A stretch of 6,121 bases of DNA, taken from NCBI GenBank assembly GCA_017965685.1, contig JAGCPM010000137.1, positions 1 to 6,121 on the forward strand, in the 5' to 3' direction. Below, in pieces: positions 1 to 5,873 of this stretch; the stretch's first letter is position 1, and every line of letters starts with the position of its first letter. Made by a program: the position numbers and the translations under genes. The notes under the pieces are model-generated. The model was not told where the DNA came from. It did not search any database and saw only the letters and a list, made by a program, of their open reading frames with translations. The DNA is from Kiritimatiellia bacterium. Its GTDB lineage: Bacteria; Verrucomicrobiota; Kiritimatiellia; RFP12; UBA1067.

Positions 1-1
1 C

Positions 2-103
2 CAGATCAGGCAACTTGAGGACTGGATCAACTCAATTCACAGGGAATCACTAAACGGAGAGACTGCATATGCTTACGATTCACGTCTGGCCAAAGCGGCT
101 TAA
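2..103 (+). CDS. C-terminal tail of an unidentified plus-strand ORF (partial)
   Basis: One plus-strand frame is open from the left edge to a TAA at 101-103, giving 33 residues that start QIRQLEDWIN and end SRLAKAA. The start lies outside the window. The first half looks like an amphipathic helix. I recognise no family, and it does not resemble an HsdR C-terminus. It would be the only gene here reading rightwards. A second short frame (69-158, ATG start, 29 residues) overlaps it and is equally anonymous. An open frame this short is weak evidence of a gene. Confidence 0.2.
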   Translation, partial: QIRQLEDWINSIHRESLNGETAYAYDSRLAKAA

Positions 104-551
104 GGAGTTTTTGCTGACCCACCCTCTTTACAAGTCACCTAAAAATCCAAGGAAATAAACTATACTTAAACATCAAATTACAAGGATTACTTATGCGCTA
201 CCACTTCAAAATCCAAGGCAATGGATATTTCAGACTGCATTATGACATATGCTGTGGCGAAAATGAACGGTAGTCGCCCGCTCCTTCGTGCGCCCCCAAT
301 CAACAGCCCGCGACCAAAATCGCGCTCTTCGAGGATGGCGTGCCATCCGTAGCCGATTTGCCGCGCAAATCGCGAAGGATGTCGTTCAAAAGAAACTCTA
401 CCCGTAAGCATTCTAACTACGGATAACGCTCCTTGAACCCACTCCACTCTTGGTTATACATACTGTTTTTTATCATTCTAGGTCCACAGCGTCAATGCGC
501 AAAAATGCGTAACAAGCCATTCCGCGCCAAACCCAATTTCTACTTATAGCA
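104..551. other. Gene-poor stretch with no convincing gene
   Basis: This stretch of about 450 bases is AT-rich at 104-250 and 440-551, with a GC-richer block at roughly 260-400. I see no tRNA, rRNA or CRISPR pattern. It contains a short plus ORF (listed separately), a near-perfect 15-bp direct repeat (142-156 and 208-222, one mismatch), and a promoter-like pair on the minus strand: TTGACG at 490-495, 17 bp, then TAAAAA at 467-472. That pair points at a GTG-started 86-codon minus frame (187-447) whose product I cannot relate to any family. The GC-rich block can be read in three frames without a clear winner, which suggests decayed sequence. Confidence 0.5.
193..273 (+). CDS. Short ORF with a HicB-antitoxin-like start, possibly a remnant
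   Basis: An ATG at 193 is preceded by AAGGA at a 6-nt spacing, a good ribosome-binding site. The frame encodes MRYHFKIQGNGYF and 13 further residues before a TAG at 271-273. HicB-family antitoxins commonly begin MRYHFKI...GxGY, so the first 13 residues resemble that N-terminus. After that the similarity stops, and a HicB would be 60 residues or longer. Beyond the TAG the same frame stays open to a TAA at 424-426, giving 77 residues if the TAG were read. No HicA-like toxin is visible beside it. The similarity is short and may be chance. Confidence 0.2.
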   Translation: MRYHFKIQGNGYFRLHYDICCGENER

Positions 552-606
552 AAATGCGCCTTTGCAGGTGTATCCGTGGCGGGATACTTTCCGCAAAGGT
601 GCATTT
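552..606 (-). terminator. 55-nt interrupted palindrome, possible terminator
   Basis: The outer arms AAATGC+CCTTTGC (552-557, 559-565) pair with GCAAAGG+GCATTT (593-599, 601-606) around one G/T mismatch at 558/600. An inner stem GTATCC (570-575) / GGATAC (582-587) closes a 6-nt loop. The structure begins 12 nt after the stop of the reductase remnant, where a terminator would sit for leftward transcription. The trailing T run in that direction is only four bases, so an intrinsic terminator is plausible but not classic. The pairing has a G-U wobble only in plus-strand RNA. A REP-like or MITE-like mobile palindrome is the alternative. Confidence 0.45.
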
Positions 607-618
607 GACTTTCAGCGC

Positions 619-864
619 TTACGCGCGGACGACGCTGATGCGCTGGGCGATGTGCGGCGCGGCGGACGTCGCCTCGTCAACCATCGCAACTGCATAGTCG
701 GCATATCCGACGACGCTGTCGCCCTTGGAACTCATCGTCAGCTCCTCGCCGCCGAGCTTGTACTCTCCCGTGCGCGGCTCGTCGGCGCGGAAGTCGCAGG
801 CCGGGCTGACGTAGGTCCACTTGAGACCCGTCGTTGCGCGGAGTGAGGCGAGCGTTTCGAGCAT
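619..864 (-). pseudogene. C-terminal remnant of a COG2910-type NAD(P)H-binding reductase
   Basis: This frame encodes about 81 residues matching, from memory, the end of the NAD(P)-binding Rossmann family annotated as putative NADH-flavin reductase (COG2910). Landmarks are TTGLKWTYVSPACDF, then RTGEYKLGGEEL, SSKGDSVVGYADYAVAMVDEA, and a terminal QRISVV before a TAA. Family members are about 205-215 residues long. The N-terminal Rossmann segment with its glycine-rich nucleotide-binding motif is absent, so no cofactor could bind. Upstream the frame continues through an AAG and a TGA straight into the integrase stub, so this 3' end has been joined to foreign sequence. The internal ATG at 864 lacks a strong ribosome-binding site. 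It is probably not functional. Confidence 0.7.
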
Positions 865-867
865 CTT

Positions 868-1110
868 TCAGATTGTCAGGCGGTAGTAGCGGATCGTCCG
901 TTCGCTGCATCCCTCCAAGCGCTTCGCCTCGTAGAAGCGCTCGGCTATCGTGTTGTTCGGAACCCCCGGCTCCGTGCCGACGGACTCGTCCCTGACAACG
1001 ACAGCACCGAAGAGTGCGTGTTCCAGCACCCTGTGCAGTTGCGCCCTTTGCGCGTTGTCAAGAACATCCAACATTCCCTGTTCTACCTCTCGTATGATTT
1101 TCTCTTTCAT
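868..1110 (-). pseudogene. N-terminal stub of a tyrosine recombinase/integrase
   Basis: The 80-residue product starts MKEKIIREVEQGMLDVLD and ends AKRLEGCSERTIRYYRLTI before a TGA. This matches the opening of the site-specific integrase family commonly found next to hsdS genes: a helical N-terminal extension, then the core-binding SAM-like domain with its EGCSxxTIxYYxxTI signature (residues about 61-80). The catalytic domain with the Arg/His/Tyr residues is entirely missing, so it cannot recombine DNA. The ATG has an AGGGAG ribosome-binding site 8 nt upstream. If the hsdS stop (TAG) were read through, that frame would end in a TGA overlapping this ATG (ATGA). In intact relatives the enzyme is thought to shuffle hsdS specificity. 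Here it breaks off exactly where reductase sequence begins. Confidence 0.7.
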
Positions 1111-1178
1111 TTTAGCGTCTCCCTGTCGCCTTGTGAACGCACCGCGTCCCCGGCGGCGTAGGATTCGCCGTGCTTAGA

Positions 1179-2303
1179 CTACCCGAAGAACTCCTGTATC
1201 TTTGCCCTGTACAATTGCTTCGCCACATCCCGCCTCTGCCGGGCGGCAAACGCCAATTTGTCGACCTTCACCACGAACGCCGCGAACTCGCGCTGGAGGG
1301 TGAGGGGCGGAATAGGCAAGACCTTACCCGAAAGATTACTCTTGCTCAAGATGCCTTTCAGACATTTGTTAATGCCTTTGTGCAGAACTGGCTTCGCGAG
1401 TCGCAGCAACCACAACAGAAATACCACATCGTCTTTGTAGGGAGTGATTGCATTTAACTGTTGATTAAACGTTACTTCACGATCTACCAATGCACAGTTA
1501 CCTATCGAGTTGAGGCTACCAGCAATGCAAGTCATAAGAATCGACCCAGCCCCAACATGACGAGACTTGCCATAGCCAATTTCTGACAGATACTCGCTTG
1601 CGGTTGTTAATCGCCCATCAACAAGATTATCCGACTTAATCCACTCTATAAACTTTCCGTAATTCTCCTTTCCGCTTCGTGAAGGAGTGTTCCCCGTGGT
1701 AATCAAGCATCTATCGCCAAGTCTCTCCATTGGCCAGCGCTTGGGATTTGTAATCGGGTCCCCAAACATCTCCACAAACCGCGATTTGACAAGTTGGGAT
1801 AGCAGATTTTTCTGTACTTTCCGTTTGTTTATGATATCCTTTACGCAAGCAAGTTTCTCAACGATACTCCTCTGCTCTTTTATATTGGGCACAGGAAGCT
1901 GTAGAAGTTCAAAAGCTGAATATCGAAGGTAATCTCTGACACCTCCCGATGTAAGGCCTTTAATTTGTGCCAGCGCAGCTGGGCTGTGAAGAAAGGCATT
2001 TAGATATTCTGGAAGCAGACTGCCTTTAACAACCTCAACAACAACATACAAAGGACTGACAACTACGGCATCGGCACTATCCAAGAGTGAGACCGATCCC
2101 ACATTAATTCGCGAGGGATTGTAAGCCAACATCCCTTTGTGTACCACCTTATAATTCTTTAGGTCACTGCTGAAAACCTCTTTGTTAAAATAATCGGTAG
2201 AAGGCACAAACCCTCGTGAATTAGTGACACTATGAACATTGCACAACGCGCCAGTGCGGTTGCGCTCGGAATGTTCCATAACTAATCCTTTGAGGATTGC
2301 CAT
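1179..2303 (-). CDS. hsdS: Type I restriction-modification specificity subunit HsdS
   Basis: This 374-residue DNA-recognition subunit would direct the HsdM2S methyltransferase, and any HsdR, to a bipartite target. Target recognition domain 1 spans about residues 1-135, with HSERNR..YSVTNSRGF-type features (CNVHSVTNSRGFVPS, AYNPSRINVGS, SPLYVVVE). It ends in the conserved LPVPNIKEQRSIVEKL helix (135-151). A helical spacer with KSRFVEMFGDP (173-183) leads to domain 2 (about 190-330: LGDRCLITTGNTPSR, WIKSDNLVDG). PIPPLTLQREFAAFV and a final helix ending QEFFG close the protein. The start ATG overlaps the hsdM stop (TAATG), so translation is coupled; a longer in-frame start inside hsdM is unlikely. 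The gene ends in TAG. GC drops to about 40% through most of the gene but is about 65% in the last 45 codons. Confidence 0.9.
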   Translation of the reverse strand: MAILKGLVMEHSERNRTGALCNVHSVTNSRGFVPSTDYFNKEVFSSDLKNYKVVHKGMLAYNPSRINVGSVSLLDSADAVVVSPLYVVVEVVKGSLLPEYLNAFLHSPAALAQIKGLTSGGVRDYLRYSAFELLQLPVPNIKEQRSIVEKLACVKDIINKRKVQKNLLSQLVKSRFVEMFGDPITNPKRWPMERLGDRCLITTGNTPSRSGKENYGKFIEWIKSDNLVDGRLTTASEYLSEIGYGKSRHVGAGSILMTCIAGSLNSIGNCALVDREVTFNQQLNAITPYKDDVVFLLWLLRLAKPVLHKGINKCLKGILSKSNLSGKVLPIPPLTLQREFAAFVVKVDKLAFAARQRRDVAKQLYRAKIQEFFG

Positions 2304-3274
2304 TACAACATCTCCTTCAATTCCGCGAAGGTTGCCTGTATCTCGCGCTCGGCTTTCTCGAAGTCGGCCAGTATCTCGCTCACAGGCGGGAACTTCTCGG
2401 AGACGTATTCGACCGTCTTGTACTTGTTGATCGAAAGGTCGTAATCGTTCTCGGCAATTTCGCTCTTCGGCACAAAGAAGCACTTAGCCTTGCGGTCGCT
2501 CGGCTTCTTGGCGTCCTTTGCGTGGAATTTCTCAATCACATCGGGGATGTCGTTCTCTGCTATCGGCGAACGTTTGTCATCAAGCGAGAAGCCGTCCGCC
2601 TTCATGTCATAGAACCAGACGTCGTCCGTACCGCCGTGGTTCGTCTTGATGAAGATGAGAATGGCCGTCGAAACTCCGGCGTAGGGCTTGAACCCGCCGC
2701 TCGGCATGGAAATAACGGCTTCCAGCCGTTGGTTCTCGACGAGTTCCCTGCGAAGCGACTTGTGCGCCGTGGAACTGCCAAAGAGAACGCCGTCCGGCAC
2801 AATGCTCGCACACCGTCCGCCGACTTGAAGCATCTTCGTGAAGAGCGAGACGAACAGGAGTTCCGTCTTGCCGGTCTGCGTCAACGCAAGCAAGTCGCCG
2901 CTCACCTGGTTCTTGAAGAGCTTTCCAGTGAACGGCGGATTGGCCATGATGAGCGTGTACTTGTCGCGCTCGGTGTTCTTCTGGCTGAGCGAGTCCTGAT
3001 AGACGATGTGCGGGTTGTCCACTCCGTGCAGCATCATGTTCATTGCGCCGATTCGGAGCATCGACTGGTCGGTGTCTAAACCAGAGAAGAGCGTCGTCTT
3101 GAACTTGTCGCGGTTCTTAAGCTTGTAGAGTTCCCTGTCGAAAGTGCGAATGATGCACTGCGCGGCGGAAACAAGGAACCCGGCGGAGCCCATCGCTGGA
3201 TCGGCAATCACGTCGGCAAGCGTTGGCTTCATCAGCGCGACAATCATATCGACGATGTGCTTCGGCGTTCGGAA

Positions 3275-3277
3275 CTA
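3275..3277 (-). other. In-frame amber codon 175 of hsdM
   Basis: TAG lies between AAT GGG and TTC CGA, inside NG-x-FRTPKHIVDM. HsdM proteins carry a strongly conserved Gln here (GQFxTP), at the entrance to the SAM-binding domain. The frame stays open for 323 more codons. Confidence 0.9.
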
Positions 3278-3772
3278 CCCATTCGCACCGGCCGCGGCCA
3301 TCTTCTTCAGCAACTCCTCGTAAACATCGCCCATCGTGTCCTTGTCCGTGAGCTGCATACCACTCATGTCGCCAACAACGCTCACAAGGACTTCCGGCGT
3401 GGGGATAAGGAACACGGCGTTCTTCATATAGCGCCCAAAAGCCGTGTCAGCCTCGTCACCACCAAGACGCTTGATGAACTCAAACACATAGTTCCTCCCC
3501 GTCTCGAACATTTCAGGTGGATTGGCGTTCGAGAATCGACTCCACCTGAGCCTATCGTACTCGCACTCGATCCTCGGCTGCTCCGAGATAACGCACACGC
3601 CATTCTTGAACACCGGGTCTTGTACGGCGGTTCCAAAGGCATTTGCGTTCGACTCACGCGCGAGCTGGCTGTCGTCCAGCAACTTCATGAAGAGCAGATT
3701 CGTGATCTGCTCCATGACCGTAACGGGGCTCGTGATACCCACTGTCCAGAGGGTATCCCAAATCTTATCAAC

Positions 3773-3775
3773 CTA
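3773..3775 (-). other. In-frame amber codon 9 of hsdM
   Basis: TAG follows ATG ATT ACT GGC GAA TTG AAA AGG and precedes GTT GAT AAG. The surrounding residues are the normal family N-terminus (MITGELKR-x-VDKIW), in which Gln is common at x. One C-to-T change of CAG would produce it. Confidence 0.85.
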
Positions 3776-3795
3776 CCTTTTCAATTCGCCAGTAA

Positions 3796-4023
3796 TCATG
3801 CGTCTACTCCTGACGTTTGTTCCTTCGCGTTCGGCACATAGTCCACAATGTCTCCGATGTTGCACTGCATTGACGCGCAGATGCGTTCAAGGACATTCGC
3901 GCCGACGGACTCGCCCCTGGACATTTTGGAGATCGTGGCGGGGGCAATGCCGGTCGCCTCGCGCAGGGATGCGCGAGTCATGCCTTTATCAATCAAGAGC
4001 TTCCAAAGTTTCTTGTAGCACAA
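3796..4023 (-). CDS. Small XRE/Cro-family transcriptional regulator
   Basis: The product is 75 residues, a single helix-turn-helix domain of the YozG-like Cro/CI group. It has KKLWKLLIDKGMTRASLREATG (about 4-25), the recognition-helix region APATISKMSRGE (27-38), then the family's NVLERICASMQCNIGDIVDYVP (43-64). Length is normal for the group. It probably binds the promoter region just upstream and controls itself and hsdMS. Its TGA overlaps the hsdM ATG. The start is uncertain: the open frame offers only TTG at 4023 with a poor ribosome-binding site. An ATG at 4034 is out of frame because of a 5-bp tandem repeat; without one repeat copy the protein would begin MALCYKKLW, as relatives do. So the gene may be weakly expressed or frameshifted. 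Confidence 0.8.
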   Translation of the reverse strand: MCYKKLWKLLIDKGMTRASLREATGIAPATISKMSRGESVGANVLERICASMQCNIGDIVDYVPNAKEQTSGVDA

Positions 4024-4031
4024 TGCAATGC
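4022..4031 (-). repeat. 5-bp tandem duplication (GCATT)x2 at the regulator start
   Basis: On the minus strand ATG (4034-4032) is followed by GCATT GCATT and then GTGC. With a single copy the ATG would run directly into the regulator frame as M-A-L-C-Y-K-K. With two copies it is shifted, and the second copy creates the TTG used as the listed start. The repeat is seen directly; its effect is inferred. Confidence 0.7.
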
Positions 4032-4070
4032 CATATCGGTTCCAATGCCTTTCAAGGGTGATTGGCGACT

Positions 4071-4099
4071 ATTATAGCATTTATGCCTCTAAAACTCAA
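4071..4099 (-). promoter_or_regulatory. Sigma-70-type promoter of the xre-hsdM-hsdS operon
   Basis: On the minus strand a consensus TATAAT (4071-4076) is preceded by exactly 17 bp and TTGAGT (4094-4099, four of six consensus bases). Transcription would start near 4064, giving a leader of about 30-40 nt before the regulator. It lies in the AT-rich gap after the hydrogenase stop, where no obvious intrinsic terminator for the hydrogenase operon is visible. Confidence 0.7.
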
Positions 4100-4188
4100 T
4101 GCCGAATTGAAACAAAATGATGCGAAATTGAAATATTGGAATCAGGAATTATTACAGCACGTGGCTTTACCTCGTCATTGCAGCCGGC

Positions 4189-5586
4189 CTACTTCCGCAG
4201 CGAGCAGGGGCAGTTGACGCAGCCGCCTTCGCAGGCCATGACTTCGAGAAAGTTCACGCCCGTCTTGCCCGAGGCGTGGACTTTCAGCATGGCGCATGTC
4301 TTTCGGTCGATGCCGTTGATCTGCTGTGAATTGAGCTTGAAGCCCGGAATCTTCGCCGTCGCTTCCGCGAGGACGGCGTCCGTCACGCCGCAGCTGCGGG
4401 CGTAGTTTCGCGCCGTCGGATCGGCCGGCCTCGCAACAGGCCAGGGCTCGCAGGCGATGACGTCGATCTTCCGTCCAGCAAGTATCGCGCCGAGCTCCTC
4501 GAAGGAAAGCACGTAGTCGACGTCCTTGCGGCGGGCTTCGCTGCGCTTGGCCACGCACGGCCCGATGAACACGGTCTTGGCGGACGGGTCCTTCGCCTTG
4601 ACGATTTCACGGGCGTAGACCATCGGGCTCGGAGTAAGAGAGACGTGCCCGACGAGATCGGGAAGATGCTTCCAGGCGAGATTGACCCAGGCCGGGCAGC
4701 AGGACGTGGTCATGAACGTATTGGGATTCTTCTCCATGCGCTCGATGAACTCGGCCGTTTCATGCGCAGTCGTCTTCTCGGCGCCCAGGGCGACTTCCAT
4801 CACGTCGCCGAAGCCGGCCTTCGCACACGCGGTCAAGAGCTGTTCTATCTTGCCCGGGAACTGCTTTTCGGCGGCGGGCGCGACCATCGCGACAAGCTTT
4901 TCGCCGCGCTTCATCGCGGCAAGCACGTCCACCAGCTGCGAGCGTTCCATGACGGCGGCGAACGGGCAGGCGTTGAAGCACTTGCCGCAGAAGATACACT
5001 TCTCGAAGTCGATCTCGGCAACGCCGAACGTGTTCTTCCTTATCGCCCCGACCGGGCACGCCTCTTCGCACGGAACAGTCGTCTTTACAATCGCATTGTA
5101 GGGGCACGCCGCTATGCACTTGCCGCACTTGATGCAGAGCTTCTGGTCCACGACGGAATGCCCGTCGACGACTTGAATGGCCTTCTTGGGGCAGTTGTAC
5201 ACGCACGGACGTGCGAAACATCCGCGGCAGTTCTGCGTTGACACGACCTGCGCGTCGGGACAGCCGCTGCATGCCGGACCGCACACGCTGAGCGGGGTCT
5301 TGGGCTTCGCGGCCTCTCCTTCGGCGGTCCACGCCTTTTCAGCATAGTAGGCGGAAAGCGGCTTCGTTTCGTCTATCTCCTCCTCGACCGATATGCCCAG
5401 GAGAGCCATCAGACGGTACTTGAGAATTGCCCGGTCGTGGTAGACACAGCACCTCGAAGATGGTTCGTTCTTCGGGCGCAGCTTGACCGGTATCTGATCT
5501 ATCTCGGATTCCAGCGAGCCGGAATCGAAGGCGCGGACTATGCGAATCAACAGTTCGCGACGGATGAAAGTGGAGCCGTTGAGCAT
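4189..5586 (-). CDS. Ferredoxin-fused [FeFe] hydrogenase, group B-type
   Basis: This 465-residue enzyme interconverts protons and H2 at an H-cluster. An N-terminal domain carries RCCVYHDRA (45-53). A cysteine-rich segment follows (C102, C106, C109, C120, C123, C128, C132), then two [4Fe-4S] sites: CxxCxxCxxxCP at 151-162 and 197-208, with another CEEACP at 173-178. The H-domain has TSCCPAW (294-300), GPCVAKRSE (342-350) and EVMACEGGC (448-456). By analogy with Clostridium CpI, C297, C344, C452 and C456 hold the cluster and C296 is the proton-relay cysteine. GPC in place of MPC, CEGGC, and the whole N-terminal layout match the B1/B3 group. The tail is unusual: NCPCSLRK, with Cys 459 and 461 where Gly-rich sequence is common. 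The ATG lies 1 nt after the preceding TAA, so translation is coupled. No signal peptide is visible, so it is cytosolic. Maturases HydEFG are not in the window. Confidence 0.93.
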   Translation of the reverse strand: MLNGSTFIRRELLIRIVRAFDSGSLESEIDQIPVKLRPKNEPSSRCCVYHDRAILKYRLMALLGISVEEEIDETKPLSAYYAEKAWTAEGEAAKPKTPLSVCGPACSGCPDAQVVSTQNCRGCFARPCVYNCPKKAIQVVDGHSVVDQKLCIKCGKCIAACPYNAIVKTTVPCEEACPVGAIRKNTFGVAEIDFEKCIFCGKCFNACPFAAVMERSQLVDVLAAMKRGEKLVAMVAPAAEKQFPGKIEQLLTACAKAGFGDVMEVALGAEKTTAHETAEFIERMEKNPNTFMTTSCCPAWVNLAWKHLPDLVGHVSLTPSPMVYAREIVKAKDPSAKTVFIGPCVAKRSEARRKDVDYVLSFEELGAILAGRKIDVIACEPWPVARPADPTARNYARSCGVTDAVLAEATAKIPGFKLNSQQINGIDRKTCAMLKVHASGKTGVNFLEVMACEGGCVNCPCSLRK

Positions 5587-5587
5587 C

Positions 5588-5851
5588 TTATGCGGCCCCC
5601 CCGAGAAGTTCGCCGATGCGCGTGAGCAGTTTGTCGGGCGTGGCCTGCGCCATTACCTCCGTGTCGTTTATGCGCACGTACGGAGCTCCGCCAAGGTTCT
5701 CCCTTTCGCAAAACTCCAGGCAAGGCTTGGCCTCTATCTCCACCTTGCCGCTCCACTCTGCAGGAAGCTTGTCCTCGATATCCATCATATTGGCCGCGCC
5801 AAGCAGGTAGCATGCCGTTCCGCAACATATTTCGACTTTGACTTTTTCCAT
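5588..5851 (-). CDS. (2Fe-2S) ferredoxin domain protein, NuoE-like thioredoxin fold
   Basis: This 87-residue electron carrier has the thioredoxin-like [2Fe-2S] pattern CxxxxC ... CxxxC: C9, C14, C44 and C48. They lie in EICCGTACYLLGA and KPCLEFCERENLGGAPYVRIN; C10 is an extra cysteine. It resembles the NuoE/HydC domain stripped to its core and probably passes electrons to or from the hydrogenase encoded next. The start is ATG 5851, which has AAGGAG 6 nt upstream. The longer in-frame reading from 5917 overlaps the phosphatase gene and adds a basic, non-conserved stretch, so I reject it. It follows the phosphatase by 22 nt and precedes the hydrogenase by 1 nt. The final codons contain a run of seven G, which may act as the hydrogenase ribosome-binding site. 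Confidence 0.9.
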   Translation of the reverse strand: MEKVKVEICCGTACYLLGAANMMDIEDKLPAEWSGKVEIEAKPCLEFCERENLGGAPYVRINDTEVMAQATPDKLLTRIGELLGGAA

Positions 5852-5873
5852 GGTTGTCTCCTTGATATTTCCA

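Larger units (their letters stand above)
2303..3799 (-). pseudogene. hsdM: Type I methyltransferase subunit HsdM interrupted by two in-frame TAG codons
   Basis: Reading through both TAGs gives 498 codons, normal for HsdM, the subunit that transfers methyl from SAM to adenine. The start MITGELKR and the N-terminal helical domain (VDKIWDTLW, SPVTVMEQITNLLFMKLLDD) are typical. Codon 9 (3773-3775) and codon 175 (3275-3277, in NG-x-FRTP) are TAG where the family usually has Gln. Downstream lie the SAM motif DPAMGSAGFL (200-209), catalytic NPPF (287-290) and a normal C-terminus. There are no frameshifts. If TAG terminates, the product splits into an 8-residue peptide, a fragment from GTG 3742 (155 aa) and one from ATG 3247 (314 aa) that keeps both catalytic motifs but has no strong ribosome-binding site. 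The ATG overlaps the regulator's TGA (ATGA) and the TAA overlaps the hsdS ATG. I infer either recent nonsense decay or TAG decoded as Gln. Confidence 0.88.
4021..4103. promoter_or_regulatory. Triple CAATGCC direct repeat, candidate XRE operator
   Basis: CAATGCC occurs three times on the plus strand, at 4026-4032, 4043-4049 and 4097-4103, plus a six-base copy CAATGC at 4021-4026. The distal copy overlaps the -35 box and the others lie in the leader. Such placement would suit repression by the adjacent regulator. That these are binding sites is inference. Confidence 0.35.

Noticed and set aside
187..447. 86-codon minus-strand frame with GTG start and promoter-like TTGACG-N17-TAAAAA upstream
   Set aside because: The protein matches no family I know, the ribosome-binding site is weak, and other frames over the same GC-rich block are equally open. 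Kept only as a note.
104..551. Suppressor tRNA or other RNA gene in the gene-poor stretch
   Set aside because: No T-loop-like motif, cloverleaf arms or CCA end could be found by eye.
1179..2483. Longer hsdS start at 2483
   Set aside because: It would overlap hsdM by 180 bases. The TAATG junction at 2303 and the family N-terminus support the shorter form.
2297..3079. 260-codon plus-strand open frame opposite hsdM
   Set aside because: It mirrors a GC-rich real gene, the product has no recognisable features, and the minus strand carries clear HsdM motifs.
4104..4188. Intrinsic terminator after the hydrogenase
   Set aside because: Only a weak near-palindrome around CACGTG is visible, without a stable stem or T run.
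4080..4191. Read-through of the hydrogenase TAG as Gln
   Set aside because: The extra 30 residues look like intergenic AT-rich sequence containing the next promoter region, so TAG is probably a true stop here.
4645..5241. 198-codon plus-strand open frame opposite the hydrogenase
   Set aside because: Antisense shadow of the ferredoxin and H-cluster region, with no family resemblance.
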